32,324 nucleotides of DNA from a virus. The stretch's first letter is position 1, and every line of letters begins with the position of its first letter. The stretch is from positions 1 to 32,324 of IMG/VR virus record IMGVR_UViG_3300022934_000093; one strand, given 5' to 3'. The notes under the pieces are model-generated. The model was given only the letters and a program-made list of their open reading frames with translations, had not been told where the DNA came from and ran no database searches. The position numbers and the translations under genes are program-made. Shown piece after piece: positions 22,546 through 30,389 of this stretch.

Positions 22546-23702
22546 GAATTATAGTATTAGGTGGTGATGGTTTTTGTGGTTGGCCAACGGCTTTGAAACT
22601 AGCAAATAGCTACCATGATGTTTTAATTATTGATAATCTATCTAGACGTAATATTGATAATGATTTATCCAGTAATTCATTAACAAATATTGCTTCGATT
22701 ACTGATCGAATTAAGACGGCTAATTACTTTATTAATGAACAACATGAAGGTGGCTATATAGATTTCTTCCATTGCGACATTGCAAAGGATTATCATCTAT
22801 TACAACAAAAAATAAAAGAATATAAACCTGATGCTATTGTTCACTTTGCAGAACAACGCGCAGCACCATATTCTATGATTAGCCAGAAAGAACGTAGATA
22901 CACAGTAGATAATAATATAACAGGAACTCATAACGTACTGAATGCTATTGTTGATACTGATCCTAATATTCATCTTGTTCACCTTGGGACTATGGGTGTG
23001 TATGGTTACAATAAAGACTTTGGAGATATTCCTGAAGGCTATTTAAATATCAAAGTAAACTCTACTCAAAAAGATGTGGATGTTTTATATCCTACACAAC
23101 CCGGTAGTGTTTACCATATGACTAAATCATTGGATCAAATTCTATTTCAATTCTATAATAAGAATTGGGGTTTAAAGATTACAGATCTACATCAAGGTAT
23201 TGTATGGGGAACTCAAACTTTAGAAACTATGTTGCATGAAAATCTAATTAATAGATTTGATTATGATGGCATTTATGGTACGGTATTAAATAGATTTATT
23301 TCTCAGGCTGCAACTGGTAATGATATTACTGTGTATGGAACTGGTGGCCAACAACGAGCCTTTATCCATATTAGAGATACAGCCAACTGTGTAAAGCTAG
23401 CTATTGAGAATCCATCCAAAGAGAATAAAGTTAGAATATTCAACCAAGTATCTGAAGTAAGATCTGTAAAAGAACTTGCATATATTGTTGCTGAACAGGA
23501 TGAAAAACGAATTCAATTCTTGGATAATCCACGGAAAGAATTAAAAGAAAACGAACTAAGCGTAAAGAATGAAGGTCTCAAATCTTTAGGCTTTAATCCA
23601 ATTACTCTTTCTGAAGGCCTTATTCAGGATGTAAAATTCATTGCCAAACAAATGAAAGAGAATTTGAACCCCGCAAATATTTTGACATCCCCAAGGTGGT
23701 AA
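22542..23702 (+). CDS. sqdB: UDP-sulfoquinovose synthase (SQD1/SqdB family)
   Basis: 386 residues. GGDGFCGW (7-14) is the SQD1-specific form of the NAD-binding loop. HFAEQRAAPYSM (101-112), LGTMGVYG with Thr150, YHMTK (Tyr191, His192, Lys195), DLHQGIVWG, HENLINRFDYD and YGTGGQQR follow plant and cyanobacterial SQD1 step by step. The enzyme makes UDP-sulfoquinovose from UDP-glucose and sulfite, using bound NAD. The length matches the family (about 390-400). The catalytic Thr/Tyr/Lys and His residues are present. It overlaps the upstream glycosyltransferase by 4 bases. No SqdX-type lipid transferase or sulfite-producing enzyme is in the window. Confidence 0.9.
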   Translation: MRIIVLGGDGFCGWPTALKLANSYHDVLIIDNLSRRNIDNDLSSNSLTNIASITDRIKTANYFINEQHEGGYIDFFHCDIAKDYHLLQQKIKEYKPDAIVHFAEQRAAPYSMISQKERRYTVDNNITGTHNVLNAIVDTDPNIHLVHLGTMGVYGYNKDFGDIPEGYLNIKVNSTQKDVDVLYPTQPGSVYHMTKSLDQILFQFYNKNWGLKITDLHQGIVWGTQTLETMLHENLINRFDYDGIYGTVLNRFISQAATGNDITVYGTGGQQRAFIHIRDTANCVKLAIENPSKENKVRIFNQVSEVRSVKELAYIVAEQDEKRIQFLDNPRKELKENELSVKNEGLKSLGFNPITLSEGLIQDVKFIAKQMKENLNPANILTSPRW

Positions 23703-23703
23703 T

Positions 23704-24417
23704 ATGATTTCAGGAACTACAGATAGAAATACTTTGGCTCTTATAAGAGAATTAGAAAAACATGGTCATAAAATTAATACTGTTTATGACATTGGTGCGA
23801 ACGATGGAAGATGGTTTAAATCATATAAGCCACATTTAAAAGATTCAGCATTTATTATGTTTGAAGCAAATCCAAAAATTGATTTCAATCCTTCTATAGA
23901 ACCTATGATTGGTAGTCTCAAAGATAGATTTTTTAATCAGGTATTATCTGATGAGGATGGTAAAACAGTTGATTTCTACATCTTAAATGATGGACTTAAA
24001 AAAGAAAATACTGGTCATAGTTATTATAGAGAATTGACTCCGGCTTATACTGAAGGCAATTCAATTAAACTAAAGACTAAAAAATTAGATACAATGATTA
24101 CTGAAAATCTTCTACCTTTACCTGATTTTATCAAAATGGATACTCAAGGTGCAGAAGTAGATATTATGAATGGCGGCCCAACAGCTTTGGAACACTGTAA
24201 AATTCTAGTAACTGAAATGCCAATTAGTCGTTATAATGAAGGTGCACCAAAATTAAGTACGTACTTTGATACGTTATACGATCATGGCTTTATTCCATCA
24301 GGTGTAGATCACATCGCAATCCGTCAAGGCGTATTTAATCAAATGGATGTTGTATTTGTTAAAAAAGAAATTGTCCAAAAAATTCATAATTACAAAGGTC
24401 GTTATTTGGGGTTCTAA
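23704..24417 (+). CDS. FkbM-family methyltransferase
   Basis: 237 residues. VYDIGANDGRW (27-37) is motif I of FkbM methyltransferases, and FIKMDTQGAEVDIMNGG is their diagnostic second motif. Members methylate sugar hydroxyls in polysaccharides, glycolipids and macrolides. It begins one base after the SQD1 homologue stop and ends directly before the next glycosyltransferase, which places methylation inside the sugar-assembly pathway. Confidence 0.9.
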   Translation: MISGTTDRNTLALIRELEKHGHKINTVYDIGANDGRWFKSYKPHLKDSAFIMFEANPKIDFNPSIEPMIGSLKDRFFNQVLSDEDGKTVDFYILNDGLKKENTGHSYYRELTPAYTEGNSIKLKTKKLDTMITENLLPLPDFIKMDTQGAEVDIMNGGPTALEHCKILVTEMPISRYNEGAPKLSTYFDTLYDHGFIPSGVDHIAIRQGVFNQMDVVFVKKEIVQKIHNYKGRYLGF

Positions 24418-25224
24418 ATGAAAACAGTTATCTATCAATATTGGGATGGACCTACCACCAGTGGAAATGAAGCTGGACGTAAGGCTATGAAAGAATATGC
24501 TGATCGTATTGGATCAGATTATATTTATGAGCATGAACCTAAGTTTGTTACCAACCTTGGTAGATATTCTCCACATTATGGTTCATTCAAACCAGTCTTT
24601 ACTGAAAGCTTCCATGAGTATGATTATGTGATGTTTGCTGATACTGATGTCTTTCCGGTTGAAGGTTTGACTGAAAATATCTTTGAACAATTTTGTAATA
24701 CTGATTATGAGATTGGAATCTGTGAAGAGTGGAATGCACCAGACGCAAGAGTCAAACATACGATTGGTGGTATCAATAATTTCAATGATGAACAATGGGT
24801 AAAGCTTATTGAAGATACTTACAATGTGCAAATGCCACGTAACGAAAAAGGTCTTCCAAGAGTTTACAATTCAGGTGTAGTTGTTTATTCAAAATTTGGT
24901 CTATTAAAAGCAAAATATAAGTTTACAAAGTTTGACCAATATGTTAGAATGGTACAGACAAAAGGATTACCATCTTTTTATACTTGTGACCAACCATATC
25001 TACATGCCATGCTAGAAATTGGTGGCTTTAAATGGAAGACTATGGATTACAAATGGAATAGTTCGGTTCACTACAAGCCCGGTACGAAAGGCCCTCAGAG
25101 GCCCGTTAATGACCTGAGAGACAACGCAAACCTAGTCCATATCCAGTTAGGTGGTGCAGATAATTTAGATGAAGAGACCTTAAAAAGAATTACTAACCTA
25201 CCAGTGGATCAATGGCAAATTTAA
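24418..25224 (+). CDS. GT-A (GT8-like) glycosyltransferase, paralogue 2
   Basis: 268 residues. MKTVIYQYWDG and EYADRIGSDY (26-35) repeat the first paralogue almost position for position. The metal site is ADTDV (D75, D77). VYNSGVVVYSK is the sugar-binding segment, and TCDQPYLHAML matches the acceptor-side Asp. It overlaps the next paralogue by 13 bases, consistent with tandem duplication and coupled translation. Confidence 0.8.
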   Translation: MKTVIYQYWDGPTTSGNEAGRKAMKEYADRIGSDYIYEHEPKFVTNLGRYSPHYGSFKPVFTESFHEYDYVMFADTDVFPVEGLTENIFEQFCNTDYEIGICEEWNAPDARVKHTIGGINNFNDEQWVKLIEDTYNVQMPRNEKGLPRVYNSGVVVYSKFGLLKAKYKFTKFDQYVRMVQTKGLPSFYTCDQPYLHAMLEIGGFKWKTMDYKWNSSVHYKPGTKGPQRPVNDLRDNANLVHIQLGGADNLDEETLKRITNLPVDQWQI

Positions 25225-25913
25225 TATTACAACATTGGAATAATCTTAATGGAAAATCTATGCCTGAATGGGCTAGTTGTGCCACTCAAACGATACGTAA
25301 ATATTCTCAATCTATTGGTGTTGAATACCGACTTATTGACGGATGGCCTATGGGAGAATTTAGAGGAGCGGTATCTCAAAAGCTAGCATTAATCTTAGAA
25401 GAATACGATAAATATGATCAAGTTCTAATGTTAGATGCTGATATGATTGCCACAAAACATATTGATGATGTATTTCAATATGAAGGAATTGGTCGATTAC
25501 ATTTAAAAGCTATGAGCTCTCAACAAGCAACTAAGCAAGGTAAATACTGGCCAAACTTGTATCGTCAAGGTGAACCATTATTTTTTGGTAACTTTATTAA
25601 ATTAACTCGTGAAGAACGTCAAGCATTACGTAAACATATTCCATCAGAAGAAATGTGTAATGAAAATATGAGTGATCCAAGCTTGTCACGCTTTAAAACA
25701 TCAATGCCACCAAATGACGAACAGCAAATGCATTGGATGATTCATCAGTCTGGTATTTTAAAAGATAAAAAACAATTAATGGTTCCACACGATAAGTTTT
25801 GTGATTTACCAGAAGAAGCACATCCACAAGCTACAATGATGCATTATTGTAATTCACGTAAAAATCAGATTCCAGATGCAGTTAGAAAAATATATGGACT
25901 TGAAATACTATGA
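25212..25913 (+). CDS. GT-A glycosyltransferase, paralogue 3
   Basis: 233 residues. The start MANLILQHWN and YSQSIGVEYR (31-40) align with the other tandem copies. LDADM (D75, D77) is the DxD site. The segment between the DxD and the C-terminus differs: FFGNFIKL replaces the usual N-x-G motif, and PNDEQQMHWMIHQS is the acceptor-side region. It is clearly the same fold, but probably with another acceptor or donor. It overlaps paralogue 4 by 4 bases. Confidence 0.75.
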   Translation: MANLILQHWNNLNGKSMPEWASCATQTIRKYSQSIGVEYRLIDGWPMGEFRGAVSQKLALILEEYDKYDQVLMLDADMIATKHIDDVFQYEGIGRLHLKAMSSQQATKQGKYWPNLYRQGEPLFFGNFIKLTREERQALRKHIPSEEMCNENMSDPSLSRFKTSMPPNDEQQMHWMIHQSGILKDKKQLMVPHDKFCDLPEEAHPQATMMHYCNSRKNQIPDAVRKIYGLEIL

Positions 25914-26623
25914 AGAATATTATCCTACAACATTTCCAACCACATGAAAAATACCTTCATGAAAAAGAGCACTTTATTGTAGAGAAGAGTTCTGAGAATA
26001 TCGCACGCTATGCTGAGAGTCTTGGTGCAGAATATAAAATGTTGAATGGTAAACCATTTATGGAAGATCTTCGTATGCAATGCCAAAAGCTATGCATGTT
26101 AAATGAAGAATATGATGACTATGACACAGTGGTTATGTTAGACACCGATATGTTTGTTCGTAAAGATATGGGCATGAATGTGTTTGAAGCAAAAGGAGTA
26201 GCCTGCTATGATTCAGTCCATAGAGATCGTCAACATCCAAATTTCTGTAGAGAGTTTCCTGGATTCTCAGATCGTAATGTCCAGCTCTGGTCCGGTGCAT
26301 GTTATGTACTAGATAAAGAAACACGACTTAAATTCAGAGAACAAATTAATCCAACCACAAAAGCTATGATGCGTCAAATTAGTCCAAAGCCATATGTTGA
26401 TGAAGGCATTCTACATATGCTTGCGGTGTATGGTAAACTAGGTTATAGTGTCTATGATAAATCGCTGGATGAGAAATGGCAATATAGTCATTATCTTCCA
26501 AAAGTTGAAGAGTCTTATTTGATTCATATCCGCAAAAGACCATATGGAGATGAAGATGGAGTTTATGGTGCTAAGATGAAAAACTACTATGAATTAGTAG
26601 AACGCGGTTTAATAGAAGAATAA
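25910..26623 (+). CDS. GT-A glycosyltransferase, paralogue 4
   Basis: 237 residues. MKNIILQHFQ and RYAESLGAEY (33-42) show the shared family start. MLDTDMF holds D78-x-D80, and LWSGACYVLDK is the sugar-binding segment (S-G instead of N-S/M-G). YVDEGILHML supplies the later acidic residue. It is the last of the four tandem copies and ends before the only 24-base gap of the operon. Confidence 0.75.
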   Translation: MKNIILQHFQPHEKYLHEKEHFIVEKSSENIARYAESLGAEYKMLNGKPFMEDLRMQCQKLCMLNEEYDDYDTVVMLDTDMFVRKDMGMNVFEAKGVACYDSVHRDRQHPNFCREFPGFSDRNVQLWSGACYVLDKETRLKFREQINPTTKAMMRQISPKPYVDEGILHMLAVYGKLGYSVYDKSLDEKWQYSHYLPKVEESYLIHIRKRPYGDEDGVYGAKMKNYYELVERGLIEE

Positions 26624-26626
26624 ATA
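26619..26626 (+). promoter_or_regulatory. possible T4-type late promoter
   Basis: AATAAATA overlaps the stop of paralogue 4, in the only gap of notable size in the glycosyltransferase run. Its position, 21 bases before ATG 26648, would suit a late start with a short leader. The motif is short and AT-rich, so chance is a real alternative. Confidence 0.3.
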
Positions 26627-26647
26627 GATCTAAAAATAGGTTTTCCA

Positions 26648-27514
26648 ATGAATGATTTAGTAAATTCCATAAAAGATAATTTCAATTCTAATATATTTAA
26701 TGGTGACTTGAGTGCATTCACAAATAAGATAGAACAAAATCTTCTTTTTGGAATTCCATCGTTTATTATTACAATGCATAACGACTCAGCGTCTACTGTA
26801 GGCGCTAGAAAATTAATTCAATCTATACGCCAGACAAAAAGTCTATTTAATCCAGTAATATATCCAGCCACAACTCTAGAAACTTTGGATGAAGATCTTG
26901 AAAAGCTTGGTTTAACTTTAGATGCTTGGACATGGCCAACCACTCCAGGACAAAAGCGTTTGGATTTAAAAAGTGGATTAGAATTAAGTGGCTATGGTGC
27001 TAAAGATTATAGAAAGGTTGTAGCATGTTTAGTTTCTCATATGAGATTATGGGTTACTGCAGCCAATTTAAATCATCCAATAGTTATCTTTGAACATGAT
27101 GCTATTATGAAAAGACCATTTACTATTGAACATTGGCGAAAAATGTATATCAAAAAAGATGAAACTCTAAACGCTAGTGATGATTTTGGTATTATTGGTC
27201 TAAATGATCCACGCGGGGCTACAAGAAAAGCTAATGTTTATTTAGAAAAAGTTATGGAGGCTTCAAATGAAAGCCCTTCAATTACTGTACCATCTCCCTG
27301 GATTGATTCAAAAGAAATTCCTCAAGGCATTGCTGGAAATTCAGCATATATAATTGGACCAAAGCCAGCACGTAAACTCTTATCAATAATTGGTGAGTAT
27401 GGTTTATGGCCAAATGACGCATTGATGTGTAGACAATTAATGGGTCCAGTATTACATCAAGCATATCCATTCTTTACTGGATTACAAGGGATTAAATCTA
27501 CAACCCAAGGATAA
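26648..27514 (+). CDS. GT25-like glycosyltransferase with N-terminal extension
   Basis: 288 residues. PSFIITMHN (near 37-45) is the first Rossmann strand, placed after an extra 35 residues that the other copies lack. SHMRLWVTA precedes IVIFEHDAIM with E149-H150-D151. GNSAYIIGPKPARKLL and WPNDALMCRQ complete the GT25 pattern. A 24-base gap separates it from the GT-A run. No strong ribosome site is evident (GGTTTTCC upstream). Confidence 0.75.
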   Translation: MNDLVNSIKDNFNSNIFNGDLSAFTNKIEQNLLFGIPSFIITMHNDSASTVGARKLIQSIRQTKSLFNPVIYPATTLETLDEDLEKLGLTLDAWTWPTTPGQKRLDLKSGLELSGYGAKDYRKVVACLVSHMRLWVTAANLNHPIVIFEHDAIMKRPFTIEHWRKMYIKKDETLNASDDFGIIGLNDPRGATRKANVYLEKVMEASNESPSITVPSPWIDSKEIPQGIAGNSAYIIGPKPARKLLSIIGEYGLWPNDALMCRQLMGPVLHQAYPFFTGLQGIKSTTQG

Positions 27515-27516
27515 TT

Positions 27517-28164
27517 ATGAAAAATTTTGTTATTACACTACGTGACAATGATAAATCTATTTTAGCTGCAGAAAAATGTATTCAATCGGGAGAACGATTT
27601 GATTTACAAATCGATTTCTTTGAAGCATTTACTCCAGCAACTTGTAAAGATTTTATTAAAGAACAAAAGATAAACGATAAACTCTTTGATAATAATAAAT
27701 TTTCAAGAGAGGATAATGCCCGTGCAGCTTTCTGTTCTCACTTTGCTTTGTGGTTAACATCAATAGAGATGAATGAAGAAGTTACTATATTTGAACATGA
27801 TGCTATTATTATGGACAATATACCAAATGTAGAGCATAATGGTTGTATTTCATTTGGTAAACCATCATATGGTAATTTTAATCAACCACCAATGCTTGGT
27901 AGAAATCGTTTAGTTTCTAAGCCATATTTTCCTGGAGCACACGCTTATCGTGTCAAACCAAACGCTGCTAAAGTGCTTGTTGAAAGAGCAAGACTTGAAG
28001 CTAGACCTACTGATGTATTCTTAAATGTTGAAACATTTCCATTTCTAGAGGAATATTATCCTTGGCCAGTAGAGGTAAGAGAAACATTTACAACCATCCA
28101 AAAAGAACAAGGGTGTTTAGCCAAGCATATGTATAATAAGGACTATGTGATAGAGGAAGTATAA
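27517..28164 (+). CDS. GT25-family-like glycosyltransferase
   Basis: 215 residues. MKNFVITLRDNDKS is the first strand with the family's R-D/N contact. AAFCSHFALWL precedes TIFEHDAII with E93-H94-D95. PGAHAYRVKPNAAKVLVERA and RPTDVFLN are the acceptor-side motifs. It follows the previous GT25-like gene by 2 bases and is its closest neighbour in motif spelling, so the two may be recent duplicates or may act in succession. Confidence 0.8.
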   Translation: MKNFVITLRDNDKSILAAEKCIQSGERFDLQIDFFEAFTPATCKDFIKEQKINDKLFDNNKFSREDNARAAFCSHFALWLTSIEMNEEVTIFEHDAIIMDNIPNVEHNGCISFGKPSYGNFNQPPMLGRNRLVSKPYFPGAHAYRVKPNAAKVLVERARLEARPTDVFLNVETFPFLEEYYPWPVEVRETFTTIQKEQGCLAKHMYNKDYVIEEV

Positions 28165-28165
28165 T

Positions 28166-28861
28166 ATGACAGTGACAGTCGCTTGTGTCTATTGGGGCAA
28201 TAAGTTTTCTATAGATTATGTTTATAATTTAAAAGCAGCAGTAGAACGAAATACAACAATTCCCCATGAATTTGTATGCTTTTCTGATAAAGGAATTCCA
28301 GGTGTTAAAACAAAAATACTAAGACCTGGATACGAAGGATGGTGGAATAAACTACAACTATTTGATCCAGCAAATAAAGCTGGAGATCGAATGGTTTACT
28401 TAGACCTTGATACTATTATTACTGGTAATATTGATTGGTTGCTCGAAGATCGATCATGGTTTATGGGTATTGAAGATGTTGGAGCGGTGAATGCACACCA
28501 ACCACATCTAAAAAATAAATTACAAACTGGTGTAATGGCATGGGATTTTAATCCTGTTTCTTTTATTTGGAATGAATTTGTACTCAGCCATGATCGTGTT
28601 TTAGACACTTATAGAGGTGATGGTGAATATCTAAGTTCTATTATTAATCCATATCAACGTACTTTATTGCAACACAAATATAAAGACAAATTGAAGTCTT
28701 ACAAATATGATATATATCCAGGACCACCGAATAAAGATGTTTCAATCGTTTGTTTCCACGGAAGACCAAGTATTGAACAGGCGATGGCGGAAACCATTGT
28801 AACTCCAATGGCAACATATAACCCACAAACTTGGATAAAGGATTATTGGAAGCATGACTAG
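28166..28861 (+). CDS. GT8-like glycosyltransferase, separate family
   Basis: 231 residues. VACVYWGNKFSIDYVYNL and HEFVCFSDKGI resemble the start of glycogenin/GT8-type transferases. VYLDLDTII holds the DxD (D80, D82), LQTGVMAWDF the N/T-G segment, and VCFHGRPS the C-terminal His that binds the metal. It lacks the YxxxIGxEY block of the four tandem paralogues, so it is an independent acquisition. It overlaps the next gene by 8 bases. Confidence 0.75.
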   Translation: MTVTVACVYWGNKFSIDYVYNLKAAVERNTTIPHEFVCFSDKGIPGVKTKILRPGYEGWWNKLQLFDPANKAGDRMVYLDLDTIITGNIDWLLEDRSWFMGIEDVGAVNAHQPHLKNKLQTGVMAWDFNPVSFIWNEFVLSHDRVLDTYRGDGEYLSSIINPYQRTLLQHKYKDKLKSYKYDIYPGPPNKDVSIVCFHGRPSIEQAMAETIVTPMATYNPQTWIKDYWKHD

Positions 28862-29480
28862 AAATATTCATGTAATTGGTAATGGCGATAATGCTCAAAT
28901 GTATAAGCCAGCAAAGGGTATTAAACTCGCTTGCAATCAAGCACCTATGCCAATTGAAAATTTATATGCATCATGTATTGTTGACTTTAAAATGTCTGCA
29001 GCTTTGACTGAAGGTAGCGTGACAATCGATGGCAATTGGGTACTAGGATATAGACCAAAACTATGGTATGACCAAAACCGTGGTAACTTTAAAATGAAAT
29101 TCGGCCATAAAATTAGAGAGTTCTATACTGATATTCCACCATATACTAAACTATTTCCAAATGAAACTCTTGGAAACATGTACACCAATTTTAATTGTGG
29201 TCATATGGCTGTTCACTATGCTGCAAATCGTTTGAAAGGTGATACTATCCATATGTATGGGTTTGATTCAATCTTTGATATGAACTTACGTAGCTATACA
29301 GATTTTGTATTAAATTCTGATCGTGGCGCTACAAATAATGTAAGACTTAATGATAGATGGCGTCCTATTTGGAAAGGCATCTTCAATGAGTTTAAAAATA
29401 CTCAGTTTGTCCTTTATCACAAGCATGCTGACTCTAAAATTCAACTTCCAGAAAATGTTGAGGTCCGCACAAAAAATTAG
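28854..29480 (+). CDS. Rossmann-like protein resembling DUF115/sialyltransferase-type phage proteins
   Basis: 208 residues. NIHVIGNGDNAQMY at the start is a GxGxxA-type loop as in DUF115/MptE-like and some GT42-like phage proteins. KGIKLACNQAP and ASCIVDFKMSAAL follow as later strands. NCGHMAVHYAANRL and HMYGFDSIFD form the conserved second half, the latter like the pattern seen in polysaccharide-modifying proteins. It ends the glycan operon; the next gene has its own promoter. Family assignment is tentative and activity unknown. Confidence 0.5.
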   Translation: MTRNIHVIGNGDNAQMYKPAKGIKLACNQAPMPIENLYASCIVDFKMSAALTEGSVTIDGNWVLGYRPKLWYDQNRGNFKMKFGHKIREFYTDIPPYTKLFPNETLGNMYTNFNCGHMAVHYAANRLKGDTIHMYGFDSIFDMNLRSYTDFVLNSDRGATNNVRLNDRWRPIWKGIFNEFKNTQFVLYHKHADSKIQLPENVEVRTKN

Positions 29481-29509
29481 TTTACAATCGTAATTTAATA
29501 GTATAGAAT
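29481..29509 (+). promoter_or_regulatory. sigma70-type promoter, predicted leaderless
   Basis: TTTACA (29481-29486), 17 bases, then TAGAAT (29504-29509). It begins at the first base after the preceding stop. The ATG at 29516 lies 6 bases beyond the -10 box, exactly where transcription should start. There is no room for a ribosome site. It matches the promoter at 2-30 in box sequence, spacing and distance to ATG. Confidence 0.75.
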
Positions 29510-29515
29510 ACTAGT

Positions 29516-29950
29516 ATGATTGTTATTGATTTTGAAACTAAGTGTGCTAAGTACCGTAAGAAAGCCATCACTGAAGCTGTGATGTTTGCCAGTAAAATCC
29601 TTATGCCTCGTATCAGAAAACCTGTTTATATAAATATTAGAACGATACGCAAGTTGGCAGAAAAGCAAGGAGTTTACGGCGACTGTATGGATGAAGGTGA
29701 TCGTGAGTTTACGATCCGCATCGATGTATCACTTCCCCTCGAAGACATGATTAGTACTATCCTACATGAAATGGTTCATGTATGGCAATACGTCTCAAAG
29801 CGGATGATTTATAAGTGGGTACACGAAGTGAGATTTCAAAAAGCGGTATACTCATGGGATATGCCATATGACGATAGACCTTGGGAAATAGAAGCGCATC
29901 GTTTAGAGAAACAGTTAAAGGAAAAATGGGATGGACAAACAAGGTATTGA
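29516..29950 (+). CDS. SprT-like zinc metalloprotein
   Basis: 144 residues. ILHEMVHVWQY has the HExxH zinc site (H84, E85, H88). PWEIEAHRLEKQL near the end gives candidate third ligands. SprT/Spartan-type proteins cut or bind proteins crosslinked to DNA; phage versions are common but uncharacterised. REFTIRIDVSLPLEDMI before the site is the usual strand-helix lead-in. The C-terminal zinc ribbon of bacterial SprT is absent. It is the first gene of a new transcription unit and probably translated from a leaderless mRNA. Confidence 0.75.
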   Translation: MIVIDFETKCAKYRKKAITEAVMFASKILMPRIRKPVYINIRTIRKLAEKQGVYGDCMDEGDREFTIRIDVSLPLEDMISTILHEMVHVWQYVSKRMIYKWVHEVRFQKAVYSWDMPYDDRPWEIEAHRLEKQLKEKWDGQTRY

Positions 29951-30224
29951 GAAAGCGTGTATTGATACATGCGACGACTCTATCAATATGTATGTTCCGT
30001 GGTACTTAATGGCAGCATATGCCTATTACGAAGAAGACGATCCTATATTAGAGGATAGCATTTTTGATATGTTAGCAAAACGCATGTTAGATCATTGGGA
30101 TGAGATAGAGCATCCACATAAAAAATACTTAAGTAAAGACATGCTAGAAGCAGGAACGTTTATTGGAGAATACCCTTCACGGGTAAAAGGAGGTCTAGAT
30201 AGTGTCAGAGAAAGTTATAAGTAA
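29931..30224 (+). CDS. stand-alone protein resembling the Ia (NMN-binding) domain of NAD-dependent DNA ligase
   Basis: 97 residues. YLMAAYAYYEEDDPILEDS, with FDMLAKRML and HPHKKYL following, runs parallel to the LigA Ia pattern Y..Y...D.P...D..YD.L...L.....HP. The adenylation, OB-fold, zinc, HhH and BRCT domains of LigA are all missing. The length is close to that domain plus about 20 residues. It overlaps the SprT-like gene by 20 bases. NMN/NAD binding is inference from the pattern; simple helical similarity remains possible. I recall proteins of this kind in cyanomyoviruses, without a function. Confidence 0.6.
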   Translation: MDKQGIEKACIDTCDDSINMYVPWYLMAAYAYYEEDDPILEDSIFDMLAKRMLDHWDEIEHPHKKYLSKDMLEAGTFIGEYPSRVKGGLDSVRESYK

Positions 30225-30375
30225 CGACCCCTTTGATAATATTGACTTGAATGATTTAGATGGATGGACAAAAATTGACAGTAGTAGAATGCGCGAGAAG
30301 AATAATGGAGAAAGATTGGGACGGGATTCAGGAGATCGATATCAAGACTCTTGGATACGCTTTGATAATGCTTAA
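30202..30375 (+). CDS. 57-residue acidic protein with GTG start
   Basis: GTG at 30202 follows a perfect GGAGG (30189-30193) at 8-base spacing, which decides the start. The frame overlaps the previous gene by 23 bases. The protein starts SEKVISNDPFDNIDLNDL after the initiator and ends DSWIRFDNA. It is acidic, aromatic-containing and probably unstructured. I know no family. The quality of the ribosome site makes it likely to be translated. Confidence 0.65.
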   Translation: MSEKVISNDPFDNIDLNDLDGWTKIDSSRMREKNNGERLGRDSGDRYQDSWIRFDNA

Positions 30376-30389
30376 TGCAGTGAAGAAAA

